Assembly: GCA_002441095.1 (NCBI GenBank)
Contig: DJVG01000049.1
Location: 1 to 20,335 of the forward strand
DNA length: 20,335 nt
DNA from: Elusimicrobia bacterium UBA6262
GTDB taxonomy: Bacteria; CAYTYR01; UBA6262
Direction of reading: 5' to 3'
The translations under genes and the position numbers were made by a program. Numbering within the stretch: the first letter of the stretch is position 1; each line of letters opens with the position of its first letter. Under the pieces are notes generated by a model. It was not told the DNA's origin. It did no database searches and saw nothing but the letters and a program-made list of their open reading frames with translations. Below are positions 7,292-13,822 of this stretch, piece by piece.

Positions 7292-7565
7292 AAAAGAGAT
7301 ATTGATCAGTTTAGGCATAGCTTTACTGGTAGCTATTGTTCTTTCTCCTTTTGCTTCCCCGCATCCTGATGGCCTGGAGCGGGTAGCTGAAGATAAGGGT
7401 TTTCTGGAAAAGGGTGAAGGTGAGCCGCTAGTGGCTTCTCCTATCCCTGATTATACTTTCCCGGGAATCCATAATGAAAAAGTTGCTACTGCTGTAGCCG
7501 GAGTCACTGGAACACTGATAGTTTTTGGCCTGGGCTATGGTTTAGCAAAAGTATTAAAAAAATGA
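7284..7565 (+). CDS. PDGLE-domain/CbiN-type subunit
   Basis: A 93-residue membrane protein with an N-terminal helix (about residues 4-23), the motif SPHPDGLERVAED at about 25-37 that defines the PDGLE family, an extracytoplasmic stretch with SPIPDYTFPGI, and a C-terminal helix at about 69-90. This two-helix layout is that of CbiN/NikN subunits, which help CbiM-type proteins load metal. It overlaps cbiM by 8 bases, a sign of translational coupling, and is followed by a strong terminator, so the operon is porin-cbiM-cbiN only. Confidence 0.88.
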   Translation: MNKKEILISLGIALLVAIVLSPFASPHPDGLERVAEDKGFLEKGEGEPLVASPIPDYTFPGIHNEKVATAVAGVTGTLIVFGLGYGLAKVLKK

Positions 7566-7598
7566 TATTAATAACAAAATTAAATCAAAGAGAATATA

Positions 7599-7623
7599 AA
7601 CCTGCAGAAATGCAGGTTTTTTT
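7599..7623 (+). terminator. intrinsic terminator of the cbiMN operon
   Basis: AACCTGCA (7599-7606), tetraloop GAAA, TGCAGGTT (7611-7618), then a run of T. A textbook stem with U tract, 33 bp after the PDGLE gene. Confidence 0.92.
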
Positions 7624-7625
7624 AT

Positions 7626-7668
7626 TTGGTAGAAAATAGTCAAGAGAAAGCGGAAAGAGCCAATTTAC
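7626..7668 (+). promoter_or_regulatory. shared upstream element, copy 1
   Basis: TTGGTAGAAAATAGTCAA (7626-7643), GGAA at 7652 and GCCAATT at 7659. The same blocks recur with the same spacing at 11762-11804 (32 of 43 positions identical by hand alignment). It starts three bases after the preceding terminator's T run and lies upstream of the 62-aa gene. An activator-binding site is the simplest reading. Confidence 0.6.
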
Positions 7669-7702
7669 TTTTCTTGATCATTAAGTTAAAAAAGAATAGT
7701 AA
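7664..7702 (+). promoter_or_regulatory. promoter region of the 62-aa gene (two candidates)
   Basis: By alignment to the element at 11762 the promoter would be TTTACT (7664-7669) with TAAAAA (7687-7692). An alternative is TTGATC (7674-7679) with TAGTAA (7697-7702). Both have 17-bp spacers and both are poor matches, which fits a promoter that needs an activator. Confidence 0.35.
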
Positions 7703-7745
7703 GAGTATAAAGCACTATGGCAAACAAGAAAGAGAGGTGAGCCCA

Positions 7746-7934
7746 ATGAAAAAGCAGCAGCAAGGAGCTTTAGATCCGCAGGTTCTGACTAATGCCATTT
7801 GGCGAGCGGCGTATAAGGACTACCAGAAGAAATGTCATAACTCAAGTTGTAAGATCGCCGATAAATTAAACAACTGGCTGGCAGACTGGCTGGAGGTGGA
7901 GAAACAATTAAAGGCCAGCTTGAGCCAAAGATAG
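7746..7934 (+). CDS. 62-aa DUF2934-like protein
   Basis: The start is placed at 7746, after GAGAGGTGAG; the longer frame from 7626 runs through the shared upstream element and is not credible. The protein is soluble and helical. Residues from about 18 to 56 read AIWRAAYKDYQKK, a Cys-Ser-Cys containing turn (HNSSCK), then LNNWLADWLEVEKQL. The AxRAAYxxY and WLxxExxL halves are the pattern of DUF2934, small proteins of unknown function. The two Cys (near residues 31 and 36) are not part of that pattern as I know it. It is a single gene between a terminator and the next promoter, beside a two-component system and linked to it by the shared DNA element. Confidence 0.65.
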   Translation: MKKQQQGALDPQVLTNAIWRAAYKDYQKKCHNSSCKIADKLNNWLADWLEVEKQLKASLSQR

Positions 7935-7959
7935 AAGGTAAGCACGGATTGAACAGTAA

Positions 7960-7999
7960 AGTGGATTAAAGTCAATATTAAGTGGAAATAGTGGATTGA
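7960..7999. repeat. AGTGGA direct repeats upstream of the REC-AraC promoter
   Basis: AGTGGATTAA (7960-7969), AGTGGAAAT (7981-7989) and AGTGGATTGA (7990-7999). The starts are 21, 9 and 30 bp apart, so the first and third are about three helical turns apart. They abut the -35 box, as expected for class II activator sites of AraC-type proteins. The repeats are seen; the role is inferred. Confidence 0.45.
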
Positions 8000-8013
8000 C
8001 TATTTTCTACTAA
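7996..8013 (-). promoter_or_regulatory. shared element, inverted copy (copy 3)
   Basis: The reverse complement reads TTAGTAGAAAATAGTCAA, matching 17 of 18 bases of copy 1. It covers the -35 box and half the spacer of the response-regulator promoter, a position that usually means repression or competition with RNA polymerase. Confidence 0.6.
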
Positions 8014-8024
8014 AAGAATATATT
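7996..8024 (+). promoter_or_regulatory. promoter of the response regulator-kinase operon
   Basis: TTGACT (7996-8001), 17-bp spacer, TATATT (8019-8024). Close to consensus; 48 bp before the start codon. Confidence 0.75.
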
Positions 8025-8053
8025 AATAGCTGGGAACTAGTTCCCGGCTATTA
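8024..8053. promoter_or_regulatory. 30-bp palindrome over the transcription start
   Basis: A near-perfect inverted repeat centred between 8038 and 8039: TAATAGC, one T:G mismatch, GGGAACTAGTTCCC, then GCTATTA. All other pairs match. It starts at the last base of the -10 box and covers roughly +1 to +24. It could be an operator for a dimeric repressor, or a leader RNA hairpin (the mismatch is a G-U pair in RNA). No long U run follows, so it is not a good terminator. Confidence 0.65.
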
Positions 8054-8071
8054 CTGTTTAGGGGAGAATAT

Positions 8072-8800
8072 ATGCCGAATACAATATTGCTCGTAGATGA
8101 TGATCCGGAATTCCGGGAAGAATTCAGGGAGTATTTTGATGGATTTGAGTTTATGGAAGCGGGTAACGGGAAAGAAGCTTTGGAGCTCTTAAAAAAACCA
8201 AATGAGATCGACCTGGTGATACTGGATGTCAAAATGCCGGGTATGAATGGATTAGAAGTATTAAGCAGGATCAAAGAAATGGCTCCGGAAATAGGAATTA
8301 TCATCTCTACCGGGTATAGTACTAAGGACACTGCTATTGAGGCTTTCCGTAATCAAGCTGACAATTACCTGGAGAAACCTCTCGATATCGAGGCTACCAG
8401 GGAAATGATCGATAAGGTCTTGGATAGTAAAAAAGGCTTGCCTGATTTCGCGGCCAGTGATATTACGGATAAAATAGAGCGGGTTAAATATTTTATCGAA
8501 AGAAATTGCTTTAAAAAGGTGACTCTGGAAGATGCTGCGGCCGCAGTATGCCTAAGCCCCAAATACCTGAGCCGTGTTTTCAAGGAACAAACCAAGCGGG
8601 GATTCAATGACTATAAATTATCCGTGAAAATGGCGCAAGCCAAGAACCTGCTGATTGAGACAGGGTATAATGTGAACCAGATCTCGGACCGGCTAGGTTA
8701 TGAAAACACAGAGTCCTTTATCCGGCAATTCAAGAAGCTGGCTAAATCTACTCCCAGCGCTTACCGCAGGAAAGGTAAGCATAAACGTAAAGGGAAATAA
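8072..8800 (+). CDS. response regulator, receiver plus AraC-type DNA-binding domain
   Basis: A 242-residue two-component regulator. The receiver domain covers residues 1-120, with acidic pocket Asp9-Asp10, phospho-acceptor Asp52 (LVILDVKMPG), Thr/Ser near STGYS and Lys in LEKPLD. The C-terminal part, about 135-235, has two helix-turn-helix units of the AraC/XylS type: VTLEDAAAAVCLSPKYLSRVF and YNVNQISDRLGYENTESFIR followed by PSAYRR. The tail is Lys/Arg-rich. It is first in the operon, with the kinase starting one base after its stop. GGGGAG precedes the ATG. The palindrome, the AGTGGA repeats and the inverted shared element in its promoter make autoregulation likely. It is the only DNA-binding output protein in this signalling block, so the natural candidate to bind the shared element. 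Confidence 0.93.
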   Translation: MPNTILLVDDDPEFREEFREYFDGFEFMEAGNGKEALELLKKPNEIDLVILDVKMPGMNGLEVLSRIKEMAPEIGIIISTGYSTKDTAIEAFRNQADNYLEKPLDIEATREMIDKVLDSKKGLPDFAASDITDKIERVKYFIERNCFKKVTLEDAAAAVCLSPKYLSRVFKEQTKRGFNDYKLSVKMAQAKNLLIETGYNVNQISDRLGYENTESFIRQFKKLAKSTPSAYRRKGKHKRKGK

Positions 8801-8801
8801 A

Positions 8802-11348
8802 ATGGTACAAAAAGAACCAATTGTCCGGCCAGCCATGCCCAGATGGGAGATGATATTCACTATCGGCGCTATCGTTATCAGCCTATCCGTGATCAGCCGG
8901 TATAATTATTTATTGTTTCATAGCCTGGTAGAAATATTCGCGGTAATTGTTGCTGGCAGTGTTTTTATCATTGTCTGGAATTCCCGGAAGTTCCTGCAAA
9001 ATAATTATTTTATTTTCCTGGGGGTAACGTCCTTATTTATTGGGTTTGTTCTTCTGCTGCATGCCCTGGCTTACAAAGGTATGGGTGTTTTTAGCGATCC
9101 TGGCGCTAATTTAGCTACTCAGCTCTGGATCTTATCCAGGTATCTGCTGGGGCTTTCCTTTGTGCTGGCTCCATTGATGCTGAAGCGCAGTTTAAATATG
9201 GGCCGGCTCTTAGCCGCCTATGGCTTGGTTGTATTCTTTTTACTGGGGGCTATATTCTACTGGGGATTGTTCCCGGTTTGTTATATTGAAGGCATAGGAT
9301 TGACCACTTTTAAAATAGTCAGTGAATATATTATTGTTTTGATTTTTCTGTCAGCCCTGGCTATGCTGGCCAAAAACCGCCCGTCTTTTGATCCGGAAGT
9401 TCGGAAGTGGCTAATGTACTGCGTAGTTTCTTTTGCCATTTCCGAGTTATTTTTCACTACTTACATTAGTGTCTATGGGCTGGCTAATGAAATTGGCCAT
9501 TTTTTTGAATTGGCCGGGTTTTATTTCCTCTACAAGGCAACTATTGAGATAGGTCTTGCCAAGCCATACCAGTTAATATTCCGTGACTTGAAGCGCAGTG
9601 AAGAACAACTGCGCCGCGAGAAAGAAAAGATCGCGGAAGTTGCTTCTTTCCCGCAGCTGAATCCCAATCCGGTTTGCGAAATAGACATGTCCGGGAAAAT
9701 TATTTATCTTAACCCGGCGGCCATGAGTATCTTCCCAGGCTTGGCAGAAAATGCTCCGCTCCATCCCTATGTTGAAGGACTCGAATCCGTCGCCGCTGAA
9801 TTCACCGCGCAAAAAACAACCGGGCCCATTACCCGGGAAGTTAAAGTAAAAGACGCTTATTATCTCCAGGCCATCACTTATATAAATATAGGCCAAAAGC
9901 GATCCTGGCGCATATATGGGATGGAAATTACCAAAAGAAAAGAAGCCGAGACTATCTTGAAACAAGCCAGGGAAGAACTGGAACAACTGGTAATCAAAAG
10001 AACCGCGGAACTGGCCGAAGCCAACGAGCAATTACATTTAGATATGATAGAATTGCAGGACAAAGAACGCCGGATAAAAACCAATAATGAATTACTGAGG
10101 TTACTTAACCAAACCTCGTCCCGCAAGAAATACCTGGATGGGGTAGTAGCATTATTGCGTGACCTGACTGGCTGCCGCTGCGCCGGCATCAGGGTAATTA
10201 ATGATAAAGGAGAGATACCTTATGAATCACATACTGGTTTTAGTCAGAAATTTTGGGAGACAGAGAACTGGCTGGCGCTGTCGCGGGATCACTGTGCCTG
10301 TATCCGGGTGATTGCCGGTATGCCGGAACCGCAGGATAAGCCGGCTATGACCAGCGGCGGTTCTTTCTGCTGTGCGAATACCCTGTCTTTTGTCTCTCAC
10401 CTTTCTGAGCAGGAAAAAAGCCGGTTCCGCGGAGTATGCGTGGAGCAAGGTTATGCTACGGTCGTAATCATTCCCATCAAATATAACGAAAATACCTATG
10501 GCGCGATCCATTTGGCTGATGAAAGAGCCGGCGCAGTCAGCGCTAAACAGGTAGAACTTATAGAGTCCCTGACTCCTTTGGTCGGAGAGGGGATTCACAA
10601 GCTGGTCATGGCGGAAACAATGGAGGAAGCCAAGAAGGAATTAGCCGATGCTAAACGTCTCTCTGATATCGGGGTGCTGGCCGCCACCGTGGCGCATGAA
10701 TTGCGCAATCCCCTGGCAGCCATGCGGATGGCTTCTTATAATATCAGGAAAAAAGCCCAAAATCCGTTCCTGGATAAGCATCTGGATAATATAGAAAAGA
10801 AAATAACTGAAAGTAACCAAATTATAAACAATTTACTTTTCTATTCACGCTTAAAAACACCCCACTATGAGCTCTCTAACCTGGGTGAAATCCTGGAAGA
10901 ATGCGTTAATCTGGCCAAAGAACGTTTTAGCAAAAAGTCCGTGGTGGTCACTATAAATGTCGAAACCTTAAAAAAATCAAATATAGAAGCAGATCCCTTG
11001 CTGATGAAGGAACTATTTAGTAATATATTGAATAATGCTTATGACGCTATGAACAAAATTGAGGGACAAATAGAAATAGGGATAACCCCGAACCGGGAGG
11101 GGATAAGCACTGTTTTTATAAAAGATAATGGGATTGGTATGGACCCGGCTATCCTGAAAAAAGCGCACGAGCCATTTTTTACAACTAAGTCTAAGGGGAC
11201 TGGTTTGGGCTTGAGTGTTTGTAACCAGATCGTTCATGTGCATAAAGGGGCTATTTCTATAGACAGCACAGAAGGCGTGGGCACAACTATCACTATTGAC
11301 CTGCCAAAGAGGATCACAGCTAATGACCAAGAATATCCTGATCATTGA
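8802..11348 (+). CDS. membrane sensor histidine kinase (MASE3-PAS-GAF-HisKA-HATPase)
   Basis: The start is set at the ATG one base after the preceding gene; the longer frame from 8700 is an overlap artefact. The 848 residues hold an N-terminal multi-helix membrane sensor resembling MASE3 (about 15-260), a PAS domain (about 280-390, NPNPVCEIDMSGKIIYLNPA), a coiled coil (about 395-440), a GAF-like domain (about 440-605), a HisKA domain with phospho-His632 in VAHELRNPLA, and an HATPase domain with N-box Asn744/745, DNGIGMD from Asp775, and GTGLGL at 799-804. All catalytic motifs are intact. The GAF region carries Cys458, 460, 498, 500, 523, 524 and 546 as CxC, CxC and CC groups, suitable for metal, Fe-S or redox sensing. 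It overlaps the next receiver gene by 26 bases. The signal is unknown. Confidence 0.93.
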   Translation: MVQKEPIVRPAMPRWEMIFTIGAIVISLSVISRYNYLLFHSLVEIFAVIVAGSVFIIVWNSRKFLQNNYFIFLGVTSLFIGFVLLLHALAYKGMGVFSDPGANLATQLWILSRYLLGLSFVLAPLMLKRSLNMGRLLAAYGLVVFFLLGAIFYWGLFPVCYIEGIGLTTFKIVSEYIIVLIFLSALAMLAKNRPSFDPEVRKWLMYCVVSFAISELFFTTYISVYGLANEIGHFFELAGFYFLYKATIEIGLAKPYQLIFRDLKRSEEQLRREKEKIAEVASFPQLNPNPVCEIDMSGKIIYLNPAAMSIFPGLAENAPLHPYVEGLESVAAEFTAQKTTGPITREVKVKDAYYLQAITYINIGQKRSWRIYGMEITKRKEAETILKQAREELEQLVIKRTAELAEANEQLHLDMIELQDKERRIKTNNELLRLLNQTSSRKKYLDGVVALLRDLTGCRCAGIRVINDKGEIPYESHTGFSQKFWETENWLALSRDHCACIRVIAGMPEPQDKPAMTSGGSFCCANTLSFVSHLSEQEKSRFRGVCVEQGYATVVIIPIKYNENTYGAIHLADERAGAVSAKQVELIESLTPLVGEGIHKLVMAETMEEAKKELADAKRLSDIGVLAATVAHELRNPLAAMRMASYNIRKKAQNPFLDKHLDNIEKKITESNQIINNLLFYSRLKTPHYELSNLGEILEECVNLAKERFSKKSVVVTINVETLKKSNIEADPLLMKELFSNILNNAYDAMNKIEGQIEIGITPNREGISTVFIKDNGIGMDPAILKKAHEPFFTTKSKGTGLGLSVCNQIVHVHKGAISIDSTEGVGTTITIDLPKRITANDQEYPDH

Positions 11349-11682
11349 TGATGACACAGAATTATGTGAGGAATTATCCCAGATCCTGCAAGATCAGGGG
11401 TATCTGGTGGATTTGGCCTATAACGGCAAGAGTGGAGAAATGAAGATTGAACAAAAATCGTATGAGATCGTGATCCTTGATTATAAATTACCCGGCGAAA
11501 ACGGGGGTGATGTGCTTAGGAGAATCAAGAGCAAGAAGCCGGAATTAGCGATTTTCATGGTTTCCGGCAGGCCCCAACTGGAAAAATACTTAAAGGAAGA
11601 AAACCTCTTAGATCTGGTTGCCGGAGTCATGAATAAGCCGTTTGATATTGAGGTGTTATTAGAAAAATTAAAATATTTGTAA
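11323..11682 (+). CDS. stand-alone receiver-domain protein (CheY-like)
   Basis: A 119-residue protein that is only a receiver domain: Asp9-Asp10-Asp11 pocket, phospho-acceptor Asp53 (IVILDYKLPG), Ser in MVSGRP, and Lys in MNKPFD. The start is at the ATG at 11323, inside the end of the kinase gene (26-bp overlap), which also puts the conserved NILIIDDD at the usual N-terminal position. With no output domain it may act by protein contact or as a phosphate carrier or sink for the upstream kinase. A strong terminator follows. Confidence 0.9.
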   Translation: MTKNILIIDDDTELCEELSQILQDQGYLVDLAYNGKSGEMKIEQKSYEIVILDYKLPGENGGDVLRRIKSKKPELAIFMVSGRPQLEKYLKEENLLDLVAGVMNKPFDIEVLLEKLKYL

Positions 11683-11714
11683 GACTCAATAAAAAAGAAA
11701 GACAAACCTAAAAT

Positions 11715-11761
11715 AACCCCTGCTGTTTTGGCTGATCAAACAAAATAGCGGGGGGTTTTTA
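11715..11761 (+). terminator. intrinsic terminator of the signalling operon
   Basis: AACCCC (11715-11720) with GGGGTT, continued by CTGTTTTG (11723-11730) with CAAAATAG (11741-11748), then a T run from 11756. A long stem with a G-U pair and an internal mismatch, 32 bp after the receiver gene. Confidence 0.85.
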
Positions 11762-11804
11762 TTGGTAGAAATAAGTCAGTAAATAGGGGAACAGGCCAAT
11801 TAAC
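11762..11804 (+). promoter_or_regulatory. shared upstream element, copy 2
   Basis: TTGGTAGAAATAAGTCA (11762-11778), GGAA at 11788 and GCCAATT at 11795. Offsets from the first base (26 and 33) are identical to copy 1 at 7626. The final TTAACA forms the -35 box of the following promoter. As in copy 1 it starts immediately after a terminator. Confidence 0.6.
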
Positions 11805-11828
11805 AATTTATTTGAAAAGAAGTATACT
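11800..11828 (+). promoter_or_regulatory. promoter of the receiver/oxygen-defence cluster
   Basis: TTAACA (11800-11805), 17-bp spacer, TATACT (11823-11828), 36 bp before the start codon. Confidence 0.65.
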
Positions 11829-11864
11829 TACTATTGAAATTAAAGGTTGATACCAGAGGAATAT

Positions 11865-12242
11865 ATGAAAAAGAAAATATTAATAATTGATGATGATGAA
11901 ATTTTTTTGGAGGAGCTAAAAGAGATCATCGAATCCAACGGTTTTATTGCTGTGGGAGTTAAAGACTCGCTCCTGGCGAGGGAGGTGGTTAAAAAGGAAA
12001 ACCCTGATTTGATCTTATTAGACCTGAAGATGCCGGGGAAAAGTGGTTTCCAGGTGGCCGATGAACTCAAGCATGCCACAGAATTATCCCGCAGGCCAAT
12101 TATTGCCATGTCCGGGTTTTTTACTAAAACCGAGCATTTTTTATTGATGCAGTTGTGTGGTATACAGCAATGCATAAAAAAACCCTTCCTTCCTGCGGAA
12201 ATGATCAGCCTGATCAACTTGGCCTTACAAAATAGAACATAA
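11865..12242 (+). CDS. second stand-alone receiver-domain protein
   Basis: A 125-residue receiver domain with Asp9-Asp10-Asp11, phospho-acceptor Asp53 (LILLDLKMPG), a Ser in AMSGFF and Lys in CIKKPF. The start at 11865 follows AGAGGA; the upstream in-frame ATG at 11847 only adds six residues that include this ribosome site. Its N-terminus (ILIIDDDEIFLEELKEII) is close to that of the receiver at 11323 (ILIIDDDTELCEELSQIL), so the two may be paralogues. It has no DNA-binding domain and no adjacent kinase, and heads a cluster of small stress proteins under a promoter with the shared element. The MASE3 kinase is the nearest phosphodonor candidate. Confidence 0.88.
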   Translation: MKKKILIIDDDEIFLEELKEIIESNGFIAVGVKDSLLAREVVKKENPDLILLDLKMPGKSGFQVADELKHATELSRRPIIAMSGFFTKTEHFLLMQLCGIQQCIKKPFLPAEMISLINLALQNRT

Positions 12243-12289
12243 GTCAGGCCCGATAAGGGAGCAGCAAAACTAAAGTAAAGGAGGTGTAT

Positions 12290-12427
12290 ATGGAAATAAC
12301 AGCACAAGACGAAAAAGAAGTATTACAAGTCTATCGCAAGGCCAAAGCTTTAAGATTTGCCGATATTGAAATGGCTATTCAGGAAGGTTCTCGGGTCAAG
12401 TTATGGCTTACCGAGAAAATGAAGTAA
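12290..12427 (+). CDS. 45-aa small protein of unknown function
   Basis: ATG at 12290 follows a near-perfect ribosome site (AAAGGAGGTGTAT). The product starts MEITAQDEKEVLQVYRKAK and ends VKLWLTEKMK; it is charged, soluble, and predicted by eye to be helical. The strong ribosome site and the fit between flanking genes (47 bp after, 24 bp before) argue for a real gene. I do not recognise a family; length and charge are compatible with a small regulator or adaptor, but no function is claimed. Confidence 0.65.
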   Translation: MEITAQDEKEVLQVYRKAKALRFADIEMAIQEGSRVKLWLTEKMK

Positions 12428-12451
12428 AATCTGAAAAAGGAGGAAGAGACA

Positions 12452-12916
12452 ATGAAAAGAACAGCGATTTTATTAAGCCTATTATTATGTTTGTTCAGCG
12501 TAGCAAGCTATGCCGCCAATATCGGAGATATAGTAGGAGGATACCCAGCTGGCTACAATTCCAATGATCCTGGGGATTTTCAGAAGCATATTGGCGAACC
12601 GATCACTCCGGTTTTTACCCCGGTTACTACGTCCCAGCCTTCAGCACCGGGGACTGTGCAAGGTCCTTTCCCTGCCGGGTTCGGTTATAAGCCAGGAACA
12701 GCAACTCCAACTGATGAATTTTTGGATGGATTGATCCACCGGGAGAAAATAGACCGGGAACAAAAAAGTATAGCCATGAGAAGTTCGGCCGTATTGAGAG
12801 GGAGGATTAGTGATTTTACTGATAAGGTAACCATAGTAGTGCTTGGAAATGATTCCAGTAACGCTGGCAGCATCCAGTATTATGTCGGCTATAAGCTTGT
12901 TAATATTTCCTGGTAA
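12452..12916 (+). CDS. exported protein of unknown function
   Basis: A 154-residue protein with a Sec signal peptide (MKRTAILLSLLLCLFSVASYA, cleavage near residue 21). The mature part begins with a Gly/Pro/Tyr-rich, probably unstructured stretch that carries two related turns, GGYPAGYN and GPFPAGFGY, joined by a Pro/Thr linker. A charged helix follows (about residues 88-108), then a small beta-rich end (RGRISDFTDKVTIVVLGND, SIQYYVGYKLVNISW). AAGGAGGAAG precedes the ATG. It lies in the cluster with iron/oxygen stress proteins and would be the only exported member; no family recognised. Confidence 0.78.
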   Translation: MKRTAILLSLLLCLFSVASYAANIGDIVGGYPAGYNSNDPGDFQKHIGEPITPVFTPVTTSQPSAPGTVQGPFPAGFGYKPGTATPTDEFLDGLIHREKIDREQKSIAMRSSAVLRGRISDFTDKVTIVVLGNDSSNAGSIQYYVGYKLVNISW

Positions 12917-12945
12917 ACTAAATTAGAGCGAAAGAAGGTATGTCA

Positions 12946-13389
12946 ATGGTCAAAATTAAAGAAGACCTGATAAAAATGCTGAATAAAGCATTGGAATTGG
13001 AGCATGCCGCCAGGATACAATACCTGGCGCACGCAGAAATGGTCAAGGGCTTGAACGCGGAAAAGATAATTGAGCGGTTAAAAGAAATAGCTGGTGATGA
13101 AGGGAAGCATGAAGATAAATTCCGTAATTTAATAGGCAGCTTTTTAGGCGGGGAGCCAGTGATGAGTATGGCCCCAACCCATCAGGCCGGAGAAATACAA
13201 GCTATTTTGGAAATTAACCTGAAAGGGGAAAAAGAAGCCATTGATTTCTATAAGCAAATCTACCAGAAAGTATTCGAAAACAAGGCAGACCTGCCATATG
13301 AATTTGAAACCCTGGAGCATGAGCTCAGGCATATTATTATTGATGAACAGGAACATGTGACGGAATTGTCCCTGTTATTAGGTAAATAG
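12946..13389 (+). CDS. ferritin-like di-iron protein
   Basis: A 147-residue four-helix protein of the bacterioferritin/rubrerythrin superfamily. With the start at 12946 (AGAAGG seven bases upstream; the ATG at 12940 is too close to that site), the di-iron ligands line up as Glu19 (LELEHAARIQY), Glu52 and His55 (DEGKHED), Glu95 (LKGEKEAI), Glu134 and His137 (DEQEHVTEL). All six are present, so a ferroxidase or peroxidase-type centre is expected. The bacterioferritin haem Met is not evident (HQAGEI region instead), and no rubredoxin domain is attached. It probably binds or oxidises Fe(II), or removes peroxide, in the cytoplasm. The neighbours, superoxide reductase and hemerythrin, support oxygen defence. 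Confidence 0.88.
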   Translation: MVKIKEDLIKMLNKALELEHAARIQYLAHAEMVKGLNAEKIIERLKEIAGDEGKHEDKFRNLIGSFLGGEPVMSMAPTHQAGEIQAILEINLKGEKEAIDFYKQIYQKVFENKADLPYEFETLEHELRHIIIDEQEHVTELSLLLGK

Positions 13390-13408
13390 GGGATTGAGGA
13401 GGAAGATT

Positions 13409-13804
13409 ATGAACCTGGTAAAAGACTTATTCCAGAGCGCGGACTGGAAAACAGAGAAACATGTCCCGGTGATCGAGGCTCCAAAGACGGTGAAAAAAGG
13501 TGAGTTTTTCAAAGTTCTGGTCACTGTTGGTAAGGAGTTGCCTCATCCGAATAAAACAGAGCATCATATCCGTTGGATAGAGGTATATTTCCACCCGGAT
13601 AACGAAAAATTCCCTTACCAAATAGGCCAATTTGTTTTTACCAGCCATGGGGAATCTGTCCAGGGGCCGGATACAAGTTCAGTTTATACTCACTCCGAAG
13701 GTAGTTTGAGCTTTAAAACAGATAAATCCGGGACGATACTGGCCAGCGCTTACTGCAATATTCATGGCCTTTGGGAGAGCGCTTTGGAAATAGCAGTAGA
13801 ATAG
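13409..13804 (+). CDS. superoxide reductase (neelaredoxin, one-iron type)
   Basis: Reduces superoxide to peroxide in the cytoplasm of anaerobes without making O2. The 131 residues hold a complete catalytic set: Glu16-Lys17-His18 (EKHVP, with the axial Glu and the catalytic Lys), His46 (PHPN), His52 (EHHIRWIEV), Cys116 and His119 (CNIHGLWES). No N-terminal desulforedoxin Cys4 centre is present, so it is the one-iron class. The start is at 13409; the upstream TTG at 13394 would read through the GGAGGAAG ribosome site. It lies 19 bp after the ferritin-like gene, which could take the iron or peroxide, and 18 bp before the LUD gene. Confidence 0.96.
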   Translation: MNLVKDLFQSADWKTEKHVPVIEAPKTVKKGEFFKVLVTVGKELPHPNKTEHHIRWIEVYFHPDNEKFPYQIGQFVFTSHGESVQGPDTSSVYTHSEGSLSFKTDKSGTILASAYCNIHGLWESALEIAVE

Positions 13805-13822
13805 AAAAAGAAAAGGATAAGT

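Noticed and set aside
9573..10189. Long minus-strand frames inside the histidine kinase
   Set aside because: Antisense to clear PAS and coiled-coil coding sequence; composition reflects the complement only.
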